A stretch of 64,000 nucleotides of DNA. Origin: Ampullaceana balthica (Eukaryota; Mollusca; Gastropoda; Lymnaeidae). Positions 20,826-33,222 of this stretch are shown in pieces; position 1 is the stretch's first letter, and each line of letters begins with the position of its first letter. The notes beneath the pieces were generated by a model. That model searched no databases, was not told the origin of the DNA, and was given only the letters and a program-made list of their open reading frames with translations. The position numbers were made by a program, and so were the translations under genes. The stretch covers positions 1,133,501 to 1,197,500 of the forward strand of contig CALYLW010000061.1 in NCBI GenBank assembly GCA_944989445.1, read 5' to 3'.

Positions 20826-21074
20826 TCAGATCAAACTTTGATTCTTTGATCCCGAGGACGCGCCGATATCTTGTTTAGAGTGGTTGTTTTTCCCAAACCG
20901 TCTGGCCTGTCGTCTCGCTCCATTGAATGGCCACAGTAATGGAATGTCTGGAGGAATCTGCCAATAACAGTTGAGGCGACCCGATGCTGTTGGGGCTTCA
21001 TTGCTAGCTAGTCTAAAAGCTTCACGGGGTTCCTGCAGATGTCCTGTTTTAGCCTGGAATATTCCGACCAGGTC
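20826..21074 (-). CDS. Unidentified minus-strand open frame (RRFGK-containing), low confidence
   Basis: Eighty-three codons including the stop, without an in-frame ATG upstream of most of it. The peptide contains WQIPPDIPLLWPFNGARRQA followed by RRFGKNNH. It overlaps the 3' end of the 21049-21288 ORF in another frame, so a frameshift or an intron could connect them. RFGK resembles an amidation-type neuropeptide processing site, but no signal peptide or known precursor is recognisable. The region is more GC-rich than its surroundings. It may be an exon, a pseudogene or chance. Confidence 0.25.
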   Translation of the reverse strand, partial: DLVGIFQAKTGHLQEPREAFRLASNEAPTASGRLNCYWQIPPDIPLLWPFNGARRQARRFGKNNHSKQDIGASSGSKNQSLI

Positions 21075-21288
21075 TCAGTTGTGTGTTTGTGAAGGGGTCG
21101 GACAGACCCCCTTGATCAATGCCCAGTCCATTTCCCATCACCATGTCCTCTACGACCGATTCATTCAATGGCTCCGTGTTTCCAATAAAAGCATACGGTG
21201 CGGTGTGAGCAAGGGAATTAAATATTGAGTACACTTTCGAAATCTCGTGTCGTGGAACATTCTGGTATAAAACTCGTGGTGCAAACAT
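21049..21288 (-). CDS. Unidentified minus-strand ORF, 79 aa, low confidence
   Basis: Starts MFAPRVLYQNVPRHEISKVY and ends FTNTQLRPGRNIPG. Composition is balanced rather than low-complexity, and the local GC content is raised relative to flanking DNA. No family was recognised and no signal peptide is evident. An upstream stop limits the 5' extension to five codons. It could be one exon of a split gene; acceptor and donor assignments are ambiguous. Confidence 0.3.
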   Translation of the reverse strand: MFAPRVLYQNVPRHEISKVYSIFNSLAHTAPYAFIGNTEPLNESVVEDMVMGNGLGIDQGGLSDPFTNTQLRPGRNIPG

Positions 21289-21479
21289 GAAATTTAAAAC
21301 GTGCTATCTTGGATGCCACGTGACAGATTGGGTTTTGTTTTTAGCCGTTTAGTTTTTCTGTTAAAGTTAGAATTTTTATTTAAATTCTTTAAAGTTTTTA
21401 AGTGTCATTCCCGTTATCGTATTATATAGGTTACATTGACTTTTTGTGACAAATTCTGCTGTAAATTTACTTATTTATA

Positions 21480-21680
21480 AACATGGGGTTGTAGGGCGCC
21501 GACGGCACCGACTTTTTTCAAAAGCCCATGTAACTTATCCTTGTTTGTAAAAATACGAAATATTAAACTTCCTGAAATTTACACAAAGTATTTTATAATT
21601 ATAAATCCTCAAAACCCCTTTTTACATCGTTCCCTTTTCCAAAATTGAAATATAAGCTAAAACAATGACGTCATAGCGTT
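21480..21680. mobile_element. Helitron-related fragment
   Basis: It shares GGGCGCC...CGGC, CAAAAGCCCA, ATACGAAATATTAAACTTCC and TTCCCTTTTCCAAAATT with 12790-13010, and in inverse orientation with 22415-22620. Confidence 0.6.
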
Positions 21681-21712
21681 ACGGATCCAGTGACTTGAGT
21701 TTTTATATTATA

Positions 21713-22970
21713 CCAGTGTATCACCCGTCAAAAATAGCGGAAGTTTTCAAAATAAATACACATCAGATTAAATTTTTAAAAACCGTAAAAAAACCAAGTT
21801 TTTGAATATAAATGCTTTATGTACGAGAAGTAACTAAAAGAATGTTCATTATAATACGCAGCGCAAGACCATCCAAAAATACAAAATTGCAGTTGTGTCG
21901 TAAAACATGTTTAATATAATGCGCACCGATAAGGAATATGTTTATAAAAAGTGTTGTCAATAAAATACGCACCTAATTGCGCGACAGAAAGGTTGTTCAA
22001 TATAATACGCACCGCGACGCTCTATCTCAAAAAATAGCATGATACATAGGAATAAATAAAATAATCTAAAAAATCAATAATTTAATTACGGTACATGCGA
22101 TCGATCTGAAATTTTGATACATTGTTTTTATTATCGGTACAAAACTGCCTGCAAAATTTCAGCTCGCTAGATATTGGATTTTTTTTCTCCAAATCTTGAA
22201 TTTACTTCCTTTGAACAAAAACATAACAAATTAAAATAAACTTAAAAACAAAGTTTTTAAATATAAATCATTTTACATAAATAAAATAATAGTCCAAGTC
22301 ACTGGCGGCTCACTCATTCATTGGATGATGAACGATGTACAACAGTCTATAGCAGTTAAAAAATCGTCTGGTGATTAGCACTGTAAAAAAATATTACATG
22401 ACGTCATTGTTTGAGTTTATATATAATATAAGCTGTGCATCAAAAGGTGTGCAAAATAATTATAAATTAAAGACGCGCTGTAAATAAAATATTTAAAATA
22501 CTTTGTGTACATTTCAGGAAGTTTAATATTTCGTATTTATCAAACAAGGATACGTTACTTGGGCTTTTGACCCAAAAAAAGTGAGCACCGTAGGCGCCAC
22601 GGCGCCCCAGTACAATCTAGTATGAAATATAACTAAATGTATGTTCAATATAATACGCACCGCGCGACAGACTAGCATAATCATTTACAGATCGGGAAAA
22701 TATAAAAGTATGTTCAATATTATATACATCGCGTGACAGACTAGCTTTAACATTTACATGCTACATAGAGATATATAGAGATAATCTAAAAATTCATTAA
22801 TTTAATTAAGGTACATTCGATCGATATGAAATTTTGATAGGTCATTTTTACCGTTGGCACGAATCTGCGTGTAAAAGTCCAGCTCGATAGGATACCGGGA
22901 AGTGTGTTAAAGTCGATCCAACGTTTTTGCGACAGGCAGACTAGCAGACGCTACAAGTTCATATAAAGGA
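21713..22970 (-). mobile_element. Composite Helitron cluster, about 1.26 kb
   Basis: On the minus strand the right end is A|TCCTTTATATGAACTTG and the left end is the imperfect hairpin CCGCTATTTTTGACGG followed by GTGATACA and CTGG|T. An opposite-orientation 3' end (GGCGCCACGGCGCC then CAGTACAAT and CTAG|T) at about 22619 lies inside, indicating nesting. Internal GTGCGTATTATATTGAAC-type motifs are shared with 36.9-37.4 kb and 59.3-60.4 kb. Confidence 0.7.
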
Positions 22971-23718
22971 TTTTTTTTTAAAATTGTTGTTCGGGTGTAG
23001 CCTTTTGGTTAGAGATTAATGGTATACTGCTCCCATGAAGACAGTGCTAGTTTCATTGACCATAGTGCTAGTTTAAAAGACCATAATGTAAGTTCTGGTT
23101 TCCTTGCTAGATAGGTTGGATAGATTCAAAAAAGAAAATTTCAAGTTGAATTTTTGTATTGTAAATATTCTATTGCCAAAAATAATAGTGCGCCTTGTAA
23201 GTATCTGTATATCCCACCCATGAAAATGATAAAATAGTATTTATTTTAATTTGGATACGTCTATTAAGTCATTCAAGGGAATGAAGTAGCGAGAAAATGG
23301 AGTGTGGGGTTGGTGCGTTGAGAGTTTTCCCGATGGGGTGTATTTGGTGCGCAATATTGTGGATATTAGGAGTCCATGACTCATAGTTTTCTGATTGATT
23401 AGCTTTATTCGGTAGGCATTTTAAACATTTTACAAAATGTGCATAAAAATAGACCTGACTCAGTGCGTTTATCAGTACGTAGGCCTATCTTCTTCCTGTT
23501 TATTCCAGGTGTCGGAAATTTGAATAAAATGCTTACTGTTTTACTTTACATCTTTCTTTTGATTTCTTAAAATTTCCCCTTTTCATATAAATGTATAAGT
23601 AGGTAGTATTTACAAAGTCGTCCAATACACATAAAATGTAGACTTATTTGACTTTGTATTTTGTTTTTTGCAATTTTGTTTGCCATACGTAATAGTTTGT
23701 ATTTTATCTTCTCTTCAT
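22971..23718. other. AT-rich intergenic stretch
   Basis: No gene, RNA or repeat array recognised. Confidence 0.5.
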
Positions 23719-23761
23719 TATCTTATCTTATCTGTTTACAGACGCTCCTTCTATACAGAAG
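23719..23761 (-). mobile_element. Solo LINE 3' tail, 43 bp
   Basis: It is the reverse complement of the 3' end of the LINE at 45746-45788 (TCTGTATAGAAGGAGCGTCT then GTAAACAGATAAGATAAGATA). This is an extreme 5' truncation of the same family. Confidence 0.8.
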
Positions 23762-26700
23762 ATGAAGAGTATCGATTTATTGACCCAATTTTTTTTTGAT
23801 TATCCGTCTCTACATAGTACATAAGTGAAACGTCGTTCAACCGATCTTCTCCCATTATATGATTTTCAAAGTAATCCAGATGGATCCCAGAAAATGATCG
23901 TTGTCCCCTGAAGCTTATAACGAAATGTTTTGATTTTAAATGAATTAAATATTACCGAAATCGAGGAGAAGTCTACCCCTTGATTAATTACTTGTGCACT
24001 TTTAGCACCACATCTGTCATGCCAGCACACAGCAGTTGCAAATTTCGACTATGTTGGCCACAGTTGAAGTATTGAAGTCTTATCATAAACAGAATGTTGG
24101 GATTATGAGAGCGTAATGATAAGCACGGGCATCGTGGTGTTGGGAAACGATTTTTTCATGCGTTGGTAATTTGTTTTTAAATAAATTAAGACAGGCCTCG
24201 TGTGTCCATACTTATCTATCCAGAACTATCATGCCTCTCATATAGAGACCTATCATGTCCAGGCATGTCATGGTCAAGATGCCTGGAAAAGACCTTTCGT
24301 ATATTCGTAAATGACAGTAAGGGATATGCTGCTTCATAAGAATTTGATATAAAATTATCATTTTTTTTTAGGTTTCTGTAAAAAACTGATATAGAGTAAA
24401 GCACCACATACGGGCACCGGAAATCGCTCAACAATTGATAGAAACCTACGTTTAGGATCAAATACTTAATAAATGAAATTTCGTCCACAGTACCGTCCAC
24501 TTAACTGAAACGATAGCCAAGCTATCGTGTTGACATACATACACAAACAAACAAGATTGCACAACTGTGTTTTTTCCGACCCACGAAGGTGTAAAAACCA
24601 TCAAGATTTGTCAAAATCTCGATTTAGATTTTTTTCCCAATTACAATACTTCCCTCCAAACTCCGAATACGAGAAAGCAAAAAATGATTTTGCTAATTAA
24701 ATACGCCTGGAATGAACGGAATACCTTCAAATAACGTATACTGCAGCTCCATGACCTAACCAGCACCGCTGCCCACACGTTGGACTTACACCCACCTCCC
24801 AAACCCCGCCCGCTCACAACGCCCATCAAAGTGAGTGGCCGGCACTTGTCCTTAAAATGTTCGAGTCACATACTGAGTTTGAACAAAACCAATGGACGGT
24901 ACTCTTTTGTTTTTTAGAGCTCGTTATTTCCAGGTTTCTCTGACCCAAAATCAATGTTTCTAGAGTGTCGGCATAATTATCTCACTACGCCACTGCATAT
25001 AAAGGTACAAACAGATACCACGAGACGGAACATAAATACCAGAAGACAAAACATATGGAAGATTGAACGTATTCAAGATGATTTGAACATACGACAGAAA
25101 GAAACTGACAGTGCTTAAAATTAGTAGATTAATAAATAATTACAATGTGTCAAATGCTACAAGTGTACTACTATACAATAATTAGCTGTAGCTTTTTAAT
25201 AGCGATAACTTTACTTTCCGAATGTTACACGTGTACCTTAACAATAAACTTTTTTTTTAAATGGACAACCTTGTTCGGGCTGCTACCAAACAGGACGATC
25301 ATGTTAATTTACTACAAGAGACTGATGCTGGTGGCTACCTCCACCAGCCCATCTCCTACCTCCCTCCTCCCATTTTCCCTGGATATACTCTTAGACGCCC
25401 CCCCCTCCCCACCCATTCCACGTCCTTATCTAATTTTTGCCAATTTTAAATAAACCTTAGGATCAAACTTCATCAAAGGGCCGTTATCCTAATGTGCATA
25501 ATTTCAAAGGCCTTTGAAGTTTCCACATCAAATTAATTTTTCCTCTTCCAATCGTCATGTCCAAGGGAAGCAATCTCCAAAGATGAGGCACTCGTTTTCG
25601 AAAAAATGATCATTTAAAAATAGAGAGAGAGAGGGGGGGGGGAGATATAGAGAGAGACAGATAATCATCATATTCTAATCGCTAGGTAGGGAAATATGGC
25701 CGGGACATTTTTTTTAAAGCGGTGGTGGGTTGTATTTTCAGCAGACGAGTTTTCGTACTCATGCGCAATTGTAATAATAATAATATGAGCACCACCCCCC
25801 TCCCAATAGACACAGTTTTCTCCCTTTCGTGAAACCACCAGTTCCGCGCCCACCCCAATAATCCAACAGAGAGAGACAGAGAAATAAAACTGATGATGAG
25901 AGATTAGGAACCAAAAATCAAGATATTGTTGATTGTCGCTGAGATGAGGCAATATTGATTGGCGTGGAGAGGGGGGCAACACTGAGTGCAACGGGGCAAC
26001 TGTCGTAATTATTTCATCGTTAATTTACTGCACAAATGCCCCTTGGGCAAAAGCCATTTTTTAAAAACATAATCTTTGCTGGATTCGGTTGAGACGGATA
26101 CACTACACGCGCGATGTCAATTTCTGGAAAGTGAGCAACTCATCCAAGAGCTCTTGAAAATTTCCCTAATTTGAACAATAGTTTTTGATTTTTTTTCTAC
26201 TTGCTTTTACAAAAGATCGAGGCATTTTACTTATAATCACTTCTAATGTGAAATAAGTGTAAAGTTTTATACTTGTAAAATAATGTCATGATAATGGTTT
26301 CTTGTGATTAAATTTATTTTAAGGTGCCTTAGATATCTAGCTTTTTTATCTTAAGCTATGACCTAAACATTTTAACAAGTAAATTATTAGTCACTATTTG
26401 TTTATATTTAACTTAGACTTGCGTTTTAAGCAGACGATCAATCGTCCAGTTGTTTTACCAGCAGGCTATTTGGATTTTACTAATTTTAATTATTGTTTAA
26501 TTTCATTTATTTATTTTCCCCCTTTTTTTTCTTTTTTTTTCTTTTTCTTTTTAATCTTTTCGATTTTAGCTTCAGGAAAGACGCAAGTTGTAACCAATAG
26601 GGCTTGTCATTTCTAAGACCGGAAAACGTCATCATAACCCATTCGGTAATTGGGCTATTTTTAGATTCAGGTCAAACATTTCTGTAACATCCATTACAAC

Positions 26701-27240
26701 AGTGTATTTTGATACACTGATCTCACTAAAAACGATCTTCTATGTGCAATTTTTGTTATAAAAATTAATTTCTTTACACACAATTTTGCAGCTGAATCAA
26801 TTATTAAAATGCAGAAGACTTACAACTAATGGAAATAAGCCTAAACATTTTAAAAGATGAGTGTAAGCGGTCGTTCGATAGTCGTAAACACTAACCCTAT
26901 AATTGTAATTGCAGTCGAGTCACATTTATTTTAATATTAATTTTTTCCTTGGTCCTTATAAGCATATATGCCTATTTATCAGTACTAAACTAATACTAAG
27001 ATTATTACTTTAATGATAATTACATCATTATAATTAGTAGTAAATATTATGAATGCACGGACGAACGAGCAAATGATCTAGAGTAGAGTCACTGATACTT
27101 GATACTGATACATTTACATAATTCATACTCGGAAAGACGTTCTATTTCGCATATTATAATTTATAACATAATATAACCATATATTTTTATTTAAAATTCT
27201 ATAAAATTACGGTTTTGAACAAGTTTGAGTCAATTTCAAT
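23762..27240. other. Intergenic stretch without a recognised gene
   Basis: Only short open frames with low-complexity or proline-rich peptides were seen (for example 25145-25453). There is a GA-rich patch at about 25621-25660. No domain, tRNA or transposon end was recognised. Confidence 0.5.
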
Positions 27241-27280
27241 GAGCCCATTCGTTGTAATAGTCTATGGCATCCGTCCATCC

Positions 27281-27646
27281 TCATGGGATGATGGCGTTTC
27301 CTCCTGCTCCTCTACCCCCCTTCCCCTTTCTCTTGGTCCTTTTCTCCTCGCTCCTGGCTGTAAGGGAAGCTTCCGCGACTTGAATGCCCTCGCGCACTTT
27401 TGCCCGCCAGGAGGTGCGCTCCACAGCAATGGTCTCCCACGTTTTATGGTCAATCTGCGCCAGAGTCATGTCTTTCTTGCAGACATCCTTGAAGCGCAAG
27501 CAGGGGCGTCCTCTCTTCCGCATACCAGTTGCCAGCTCGCCGTAAAGCAAGGCTCTTGGAATGCGCTCCGGGCTCATCCTGCGGACATGTACCAACCACC
27601 GCAGGCGCCTCTCACTCAGGATTGAGTGCATGCTCAGCATATACAT
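27281..27646 (-). pseudogene. Non-LTR retrotransposon C-terminal fragment
   Basis: The minus-strand peptide reads LRWLVHVRRMSPERIPRALL, YGELATGMRKRGRPCLRFKD and VCKKDMTLAQ. The LRWxGHVxRM...P..LLYGEL..GxRxxGRPxLRFKD pattern is the well-known C-terminal tail of endonuclease-reverse transcriptase proteins of LINEs. Only this tail is present. The Arg/Lys/Gly-rich C-terminus (GKGGRGAGG) lies over a GC-rich stretch. The 5' portion, including the RT core, is missing, so the copy is inactive. Confidence 0.85.
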
Positions 27647-28074
27647 GATAATTGATCAATAAAATGTTAAGACAGTTAAGATGAGAGGACACTTGTACGT
27701 ATTTTTCTTTTAAATAATTTTTTTTAAAATCAAACTCCAACTAATGTAGAAACGAAATGGAGAGTCTGGCGAAGGTCGCAACTATTTCATCTAAAAGTAG
27801 GGGATGGGATTGTTTAGCCAACTGCAAAATCATTTTAAATTTGTGACCCAGTCCAGGTGCCACTCTTTCCAGTAACGCCAATCACAATGAGTTAAATGAC
27901 TCTGACGATCCTGGTTGGATTTTCTACAGAAAATCTCAGACAGAGAAGAGTTACTCACAGGGTGACACACTCAGAAGACAACAAATAAATTGTTTATGTT
28001 TTGACTTCAGTGCGGGTCTCAAGCTTAAATATCTTTACAGACCCAAAAGATGAAACTGAGTCAAAATTGCATTA

Positions 28075-28650
28075 GACTTCTACCTAAAAAAACTATGAGA
28101 CTTCTACCTTAACAAAGAATGAGACCTCTACCTTAACAAAGAATGAGACCTCTACCTTAACAAAGAATGAGACCTCTACCTTAACAAAGAATGAGACCTC
28201 TACCTCAACAAACTATCGCGTTTCTACCTAAACAAACTATGAGACTTCTACCGAAAGAAACAATGAGACCTCTACCTTAACAAAGAATGAGACCTCTATC
28301 TTAACAAAGAATGAGATCTCTACCTTAACAAAGAATGAGACCTCTACCTTAACAAAGAATGAGACCTCTATCTTAACAAAGAATGAGACCTCTACCTTAA
28401 CAAAGAATGAGACCTCTACCTCAACAAACTATCGCGTTTCTACCTAAACAAACTATGAGACTTCTACCGAAAGAAACTATGAGACTTCTACCGAAAGAAA
28501 CTATGAGACTTCTACCGTAAGAAACAATGAGACCTCTACCTTAACAAACTATCACGTTTCTACCTAAACAAACTATGGGACTTCTACCTTTACAAACAAT
28601 AAGACATCTACCTTAAAAAAGAATGAGACTTCCACCTTAACAAACTATGA
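28075..28650. repeat. 24-bp minisatellite with 216-bp higher-order period
   Basis: The unit ATGAGACCTCTACCTTAACA plus AAGA occurs about 24 times. The variant CTCAACAAACTATCGCG appears near 28204 and 28420, exactly nine units apart. Confidence 0.94.
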
Positions 28651-29929
28651 ATTTTTTATATAAAAAACTGTATTTTACCGAACTTGAAGAATCTTTTGAA
28701 GGCCTATTAATGATTTTTTAGACTTGCATCTTAACGACTATCAGACTTGTATTTTAATAAATTTTAGTTTTAAATGGCCCCTGCGAGCATTGCACATTTT
28801 TATTATCTCCTATTCACCAAACACCAAATTGCTGTGTTTAAACTAATTAAGTCGCTGCGGTTACTTAACTTGTTTTTGATGTGCCGCTCTTGGCAGTCAC
28901 TCCATTCGACCAAACTCCCTCTGCGGACATTTCACAACGTGTTCTGGCATGAAGCAGACAGGCCATTAGCTATGGACAGTAAAGAGACAATTTTCATTAG
29001 ACCGTACAGCGCATGTGACGGGGGCAGGGGGTGGAGCTGATGAGGTGATAGAGAAGTTTTTAATCAATCTGTTTTTTTTCTCTTTTAAACTTCAAACAAT
29101 GAATGTTGTTGCCAGGTTGGCTTCTCAAATATACTATTTTAAAAAAATACACATTAGTCTAACTCGTCAAAAAACCAGCCCATTACACATGTATTATACT
29201 AGCCAAATTAGTCAAAGGCATTTCTGAAGCTCCAAAAACTTCTCTTGCTGTCGTACTGTATATGGATCTTTATTCGGACTTTTATAGTACGCCGAAATAT
29301 TATTTTATGCCCAACTTTTATATATATTTACAAGAAATATTCCTGCGCTTATCAGCTGAAGTGTGCAGCCTTAAAAGTTTTATTACGTAGGTGAAAATAT
29401 GCCAATAATTATTTATTAAGTATTTCTTTCAATACGACAAATTAAAGTGTGTATGAAATTTTGTTTATTTCCATTTTCCGGAAAATACATTATATTTTTT
29501 AATTCTGCCAACCTCACTTTTTTTTTGAAGATTCATCTTTTCGTTTAAAAACGTATGTGAAACAATCACTTAATATTTTAATAAACAAATTGAACTTGGT
29601 ACCCTGCACACGAAGGAGTAGACATGTTAAGTTCTATTCGCTAAGGAATTTCATGTGGGTTATCAGGTACATGTGTACTAAGTTTGGTCTAGAATTATCC
29701 ATCAGCTCGGTGGTAAATGTTTAAATCATATTTATATAGCTAATATTAGAGAAAGCAATAATACTCTATATTACGTTAAGATCAGTCGTGCTTCACTTTA
29801 ATAAATTATCTCTATGGAATAAGACTCCAAAACGAAAGGCTTTTATCTTTAAGGTAAGTTGGACAATTAGTGATCAACGAGAATGAGTGAAGGCTCATGC
29901 TTTTAATAGTTTGGACTCTAGAACCCCTC
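28651..29929. other. Intergenic stretch without a recognised gene
   Basis: Short frames only (28774-29040, 29015-29227), with no domain signal. Confidence 0.5.
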
Positions 29930-29941
29930 CACACACACACA

Positions 29942-29974
<33 letters not shown>
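29930..29974. repeat. (CA)n microsatellite
   Basis: CA run with one interruption. Confidence 0.97.
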
Positions 29975-30062
29975 CACTAAATTAAGTGAATCAAGAATAA
30001 TTATAGATCCGTATTTTATGGAGATATCCAATTTTATTTTACCACGTTTTTATTAACTCGCT

Positions 30063-30245
30063 TTCGTTCCTGTTTGTTGGTTTGGTTGTACAAGATTTTT
30101 TCAAATCTGCCAACGTAAAATTGAACCACTTTTGATGGTCCTAGAGATCTGAAATTTAACCACAGATAGATCTTGGATGACAATGCATTGTATAAAAATT
30201 TCAGATCGATGGAATGTACCGTTATTAAAGTATTGAACTTTTTAG
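30063..30245. mobile_element. Helitron-type 5' region fragment, low confidence
   Basis: It contains the block GATCTGAAATTT ... AATGCATTGTATAAAAATTTCAGATCGATGGAATGTACCGTTATTAAA in degenerate form. The same block follows the TC ends at 59958 and recurs in 21.7-22.9 kb. No terminus is preserved. Confidence 0.4.
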
Positions 30246-30435
30246 TTTAATTATAGTCTATATATAAGCATCTGTACCGTCGGCTTTTGTTAACATCCGT
30301 GAGTTCACCCCGTGACCACATCACAATGTTTTTAAAACGTTGGGCGGGCGCTTGTGAGGTGTTTGGTAAAATAAATAGAGGTAAAAAAAATATTTTTAAA
30401 AAACATGTTTTTATAAGTGGATTAAAAAGAATAAA

Positions 30436-30787
30436 ATAAATAGAAGTAAAAAAAAAGATTTTTAAAAACCACGATTTTAAAAGTGGACTAAAAAGAAGAA
30501 AATAATTTAGAACTTATAAGTTCAAGTACTTTGATTTCATATGACTAAAAACGTGGGGCGGGTGTTTGGTATAAAAATTAAAGATTTCTAATTTAGAAGA
30601 CAAAAGAGATATCTATAAGTTAGAGTATGAGTGAGCTGCATATGTTAAACCTCATAAGCGCCCGCCCCACGTTTTTAGTCATATGAAATGAAAGTACTTG
30701 AACTTATAAGTTTTAAATTATTTTCTTCTTTTTAGTCCGCTTATAAAAACGTGGTTTTTTTAAATCTTTTTTTTTACTTCTATTTAT
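30436..30787. repeat. Foldback element with about 130-bp arms
   Basis: Arm 30436-30562 (ATAAATAGAAGTAAAAAAAA ... CGTGGGGCGGG) is the inverted copy of about 30660-30787 with few mismatches; the loop is about 95 bp. An additional direct partial copy of the outer arm lies at 30363-30430. Confidence 0.9.
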
Positions 30788-32034
30788 GTAAACATGGGAA
30801 AACACTTGGTTTAAATTGTATTTAAATATATCGCTTTTTATAATTGATTATCAATCAGAAATAAAATTTAAATAAAATTAAACTTTAAAAAAATAAATAA
30901 ACATTATACTTTATTTGAAGCGTGAGTTGATTTCACTTGGAGCATTACGTTCCTCAAAAAATCAATCAATGGATGACTGAATGAATGACTGATTCTTCTA
31001 AAGCACTAACACTATCAATGCTAGCCTAGCTCTGATGTTCAAAAACTTGATCAAATAATTTTTTCTAAAGTCCTCAAATTTTATCTTAAACTTCTCTTTT
31101 TTTTCAAACTCTTTCAAAAATTTTGTAAGACTGATCCACAGTTTCGGTGCCATGTACGTTGTTAAAGGTATTATAGGAAACTAACACAGCTCAATTTAAA
31201 ATGCATACACGAAAATATGCGCGCCGTAATCTGACAATAAAAGATAATTCAATAAGCGTACCGCTCAAAATAAAGTCTTGAAAAAAAATACTGCACCAAA
31301 AATAACGTCCCACTAAACTCTAAGCAGTTCAATACGGAAATGATTTTTCTTCTTCTTTCTTTGTCTCTTTATTTTACGATTGTTTAAATTTACGGCTTTT
31401 AGGTAAAAGGGACTATTACAAAAACTATACTAAAGCCGTGTGGAACCGTCAAATAAAATTTGGTCGAGGTCCATTGTTTGGTTTTCTAGTGATAGTTTTA
31501 AAAAATATGTTTAAACAAACAAACAAACATACCAAACAAACACCAACTTAGCTTTTTATTTTTTATATTTTTATGGATATGTGTGTATTTTTAAAACAAA
31601 ATAATAATGATGCTTGTCAAGAATGGAAAACGTCATAACTCATTGTGTAATGTGCTATTTTTATACTATAATTTAGCGGAACAATGTTTTTAAGCAGAAA
31701 TACAGAAGAATCAATAAGTTCTTAAAATTGTTAGCATAGTAAAAATACGAATTTTTTTCTTGTTCAAGTCCTATAAGCTGTCTTGAATTAACGTAGAATT
31801 AACAAATAGCTGATGAGATTCTTCCTTCTCAATATACCTACATTTACATATTGAATCGTATCTTTTATTAAATTTTATTAAGTTTGTCCACTTAAAAACA
31901 ACGGATATTTCTATTAATAGATTTCCCTTTAGAACTGACAAATCCTATATGGTGCGACGTCATTTAAAATGAAGTCACTAAATAATTAAAGATATTTACT
32001 TGAGCAGTCACTCTGCTATCGCAGACAACACATG
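30788..32034. other. AT-rich intergenic stretch
   Basis: No gene recognised. A CTGCACCAAAAATAACG phrase near 31289 is shared with the Helitron at 40663-40932. Confidence 0.5.
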
Positions 32035-32049
32035 TACACACACACTACA

Positions 32050-32129
<80 letters not shown>

Positions 32130-32136
32130 CTCTCTC

Positions 32137-32176
<40 letters not shown>

Positions 32177-32260
32177 TCTCTCTCTATCTCTCTCTCTCTC
32201 ATACACACACACACACACATAATCACACTCACACAGAAACACACACACACACACACAAAT
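32035..32260. repeat. Compound (CA)n-(CT)n-(CA)n microsatellite
   Basis: CT run at 32050-32200 with rare A or G interruptions, bordered by CA runs. The open frames over it are artefacts. Confidence 0.98.
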
Positions 32261-32794
32261 CAATGAGATCACGAGCACTCATTGTAAGTACAAAGCTACA
32301 ACTAATATTTAGAGATTTCTCAGTCAATACATAATTGATATTGACGTCTTTAGTTATGTATATTTACATGGAGATTTGTTAAAAGAGATATAGAATATGT
32401 TTGTTTGTTTGTATAAACAATAAATATTAAAATAATAATTCAGAATCTAGTTGTTTATTTTTTTAATTTTCTTTCTCAAAATTCTTAGCATAAGCAATTT
32501 TGGTTTAGTCGTGCACGATAATTTCATTACAATGCTGAACTTAGAAAAAATGATAAAAACATATTTCTATTTCACAGGTTAAAGGATTAAACAAAAGTAA
32601 TCAGTTTTTATCTAATTTAACATCCAAACTGCAGTTTTCTTAATTCATATATAAAACAATTGAATACAATTTATATTCATTTGATAATAATAATAATAAT
32701 AATAATTTGTATTATTAAAATCAACACTATTATTATTATTATTGTCGGAGCGGCACAATCCAAGAATCGCGTCAGTTAAACTTAAAATCTAGGG

Positions 32795-33222
32795 CTTCGG
32801 AAATTAACGATTAATTAATCGATTAATCGTTAAAAATTAATCGATTAAAATTAATTTGATCTATTAAAATTCGATTAAAATTTAGAAAATATTTCTTTTT
32901 TTTTCCCCTCCAATTTATTATTCATTTATATTTTTTGTTACTTACATACTTTTCGCTTGTATTATTATTATTTATTTAGACGTGCATACGTAAATGAAAA
33001 GGTTTTCTTCCTTATTTCTTGCATAGCATAATTAGAATTTGCTGTGTTACCTCACAATTTTGGGAGCTATGGAATTACGATGACTTAACCGATTTCGCGA
33101 AAATAATGAATTGCAACTTACGGGGATCTATATATGCGTAATAAAAATATAATTAATCGAAATTAATCGATTGCATTTGTTCCCGATTAATAGAACATTT
33201 TTTTTTAATCAGTACCAGCCCT
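32795..33222. mobile_element. hAT-type MITE with ATTAATCG-rich ends
   Basis: Starts GGGCTTCGGAAATTAACGAT, followed by repeated ATTAATCGATTAATCG, and ends with TTAATCAGTACCAGCCC. It resembles the element at 1026-1841. Confidence 0.65.

Noticed and set aside
24216..26616. Several 60-107 codon ORFs in 24-27 kb
   Set aside because: Low-complexity or AT-driven frames without domains, splice context or conservation signals visible by eye.
32000..32334. ORFs of SLSLSL and RERERE repeats
   Set aside because: Pure (CT)n and (CA)n microsatellite translations.
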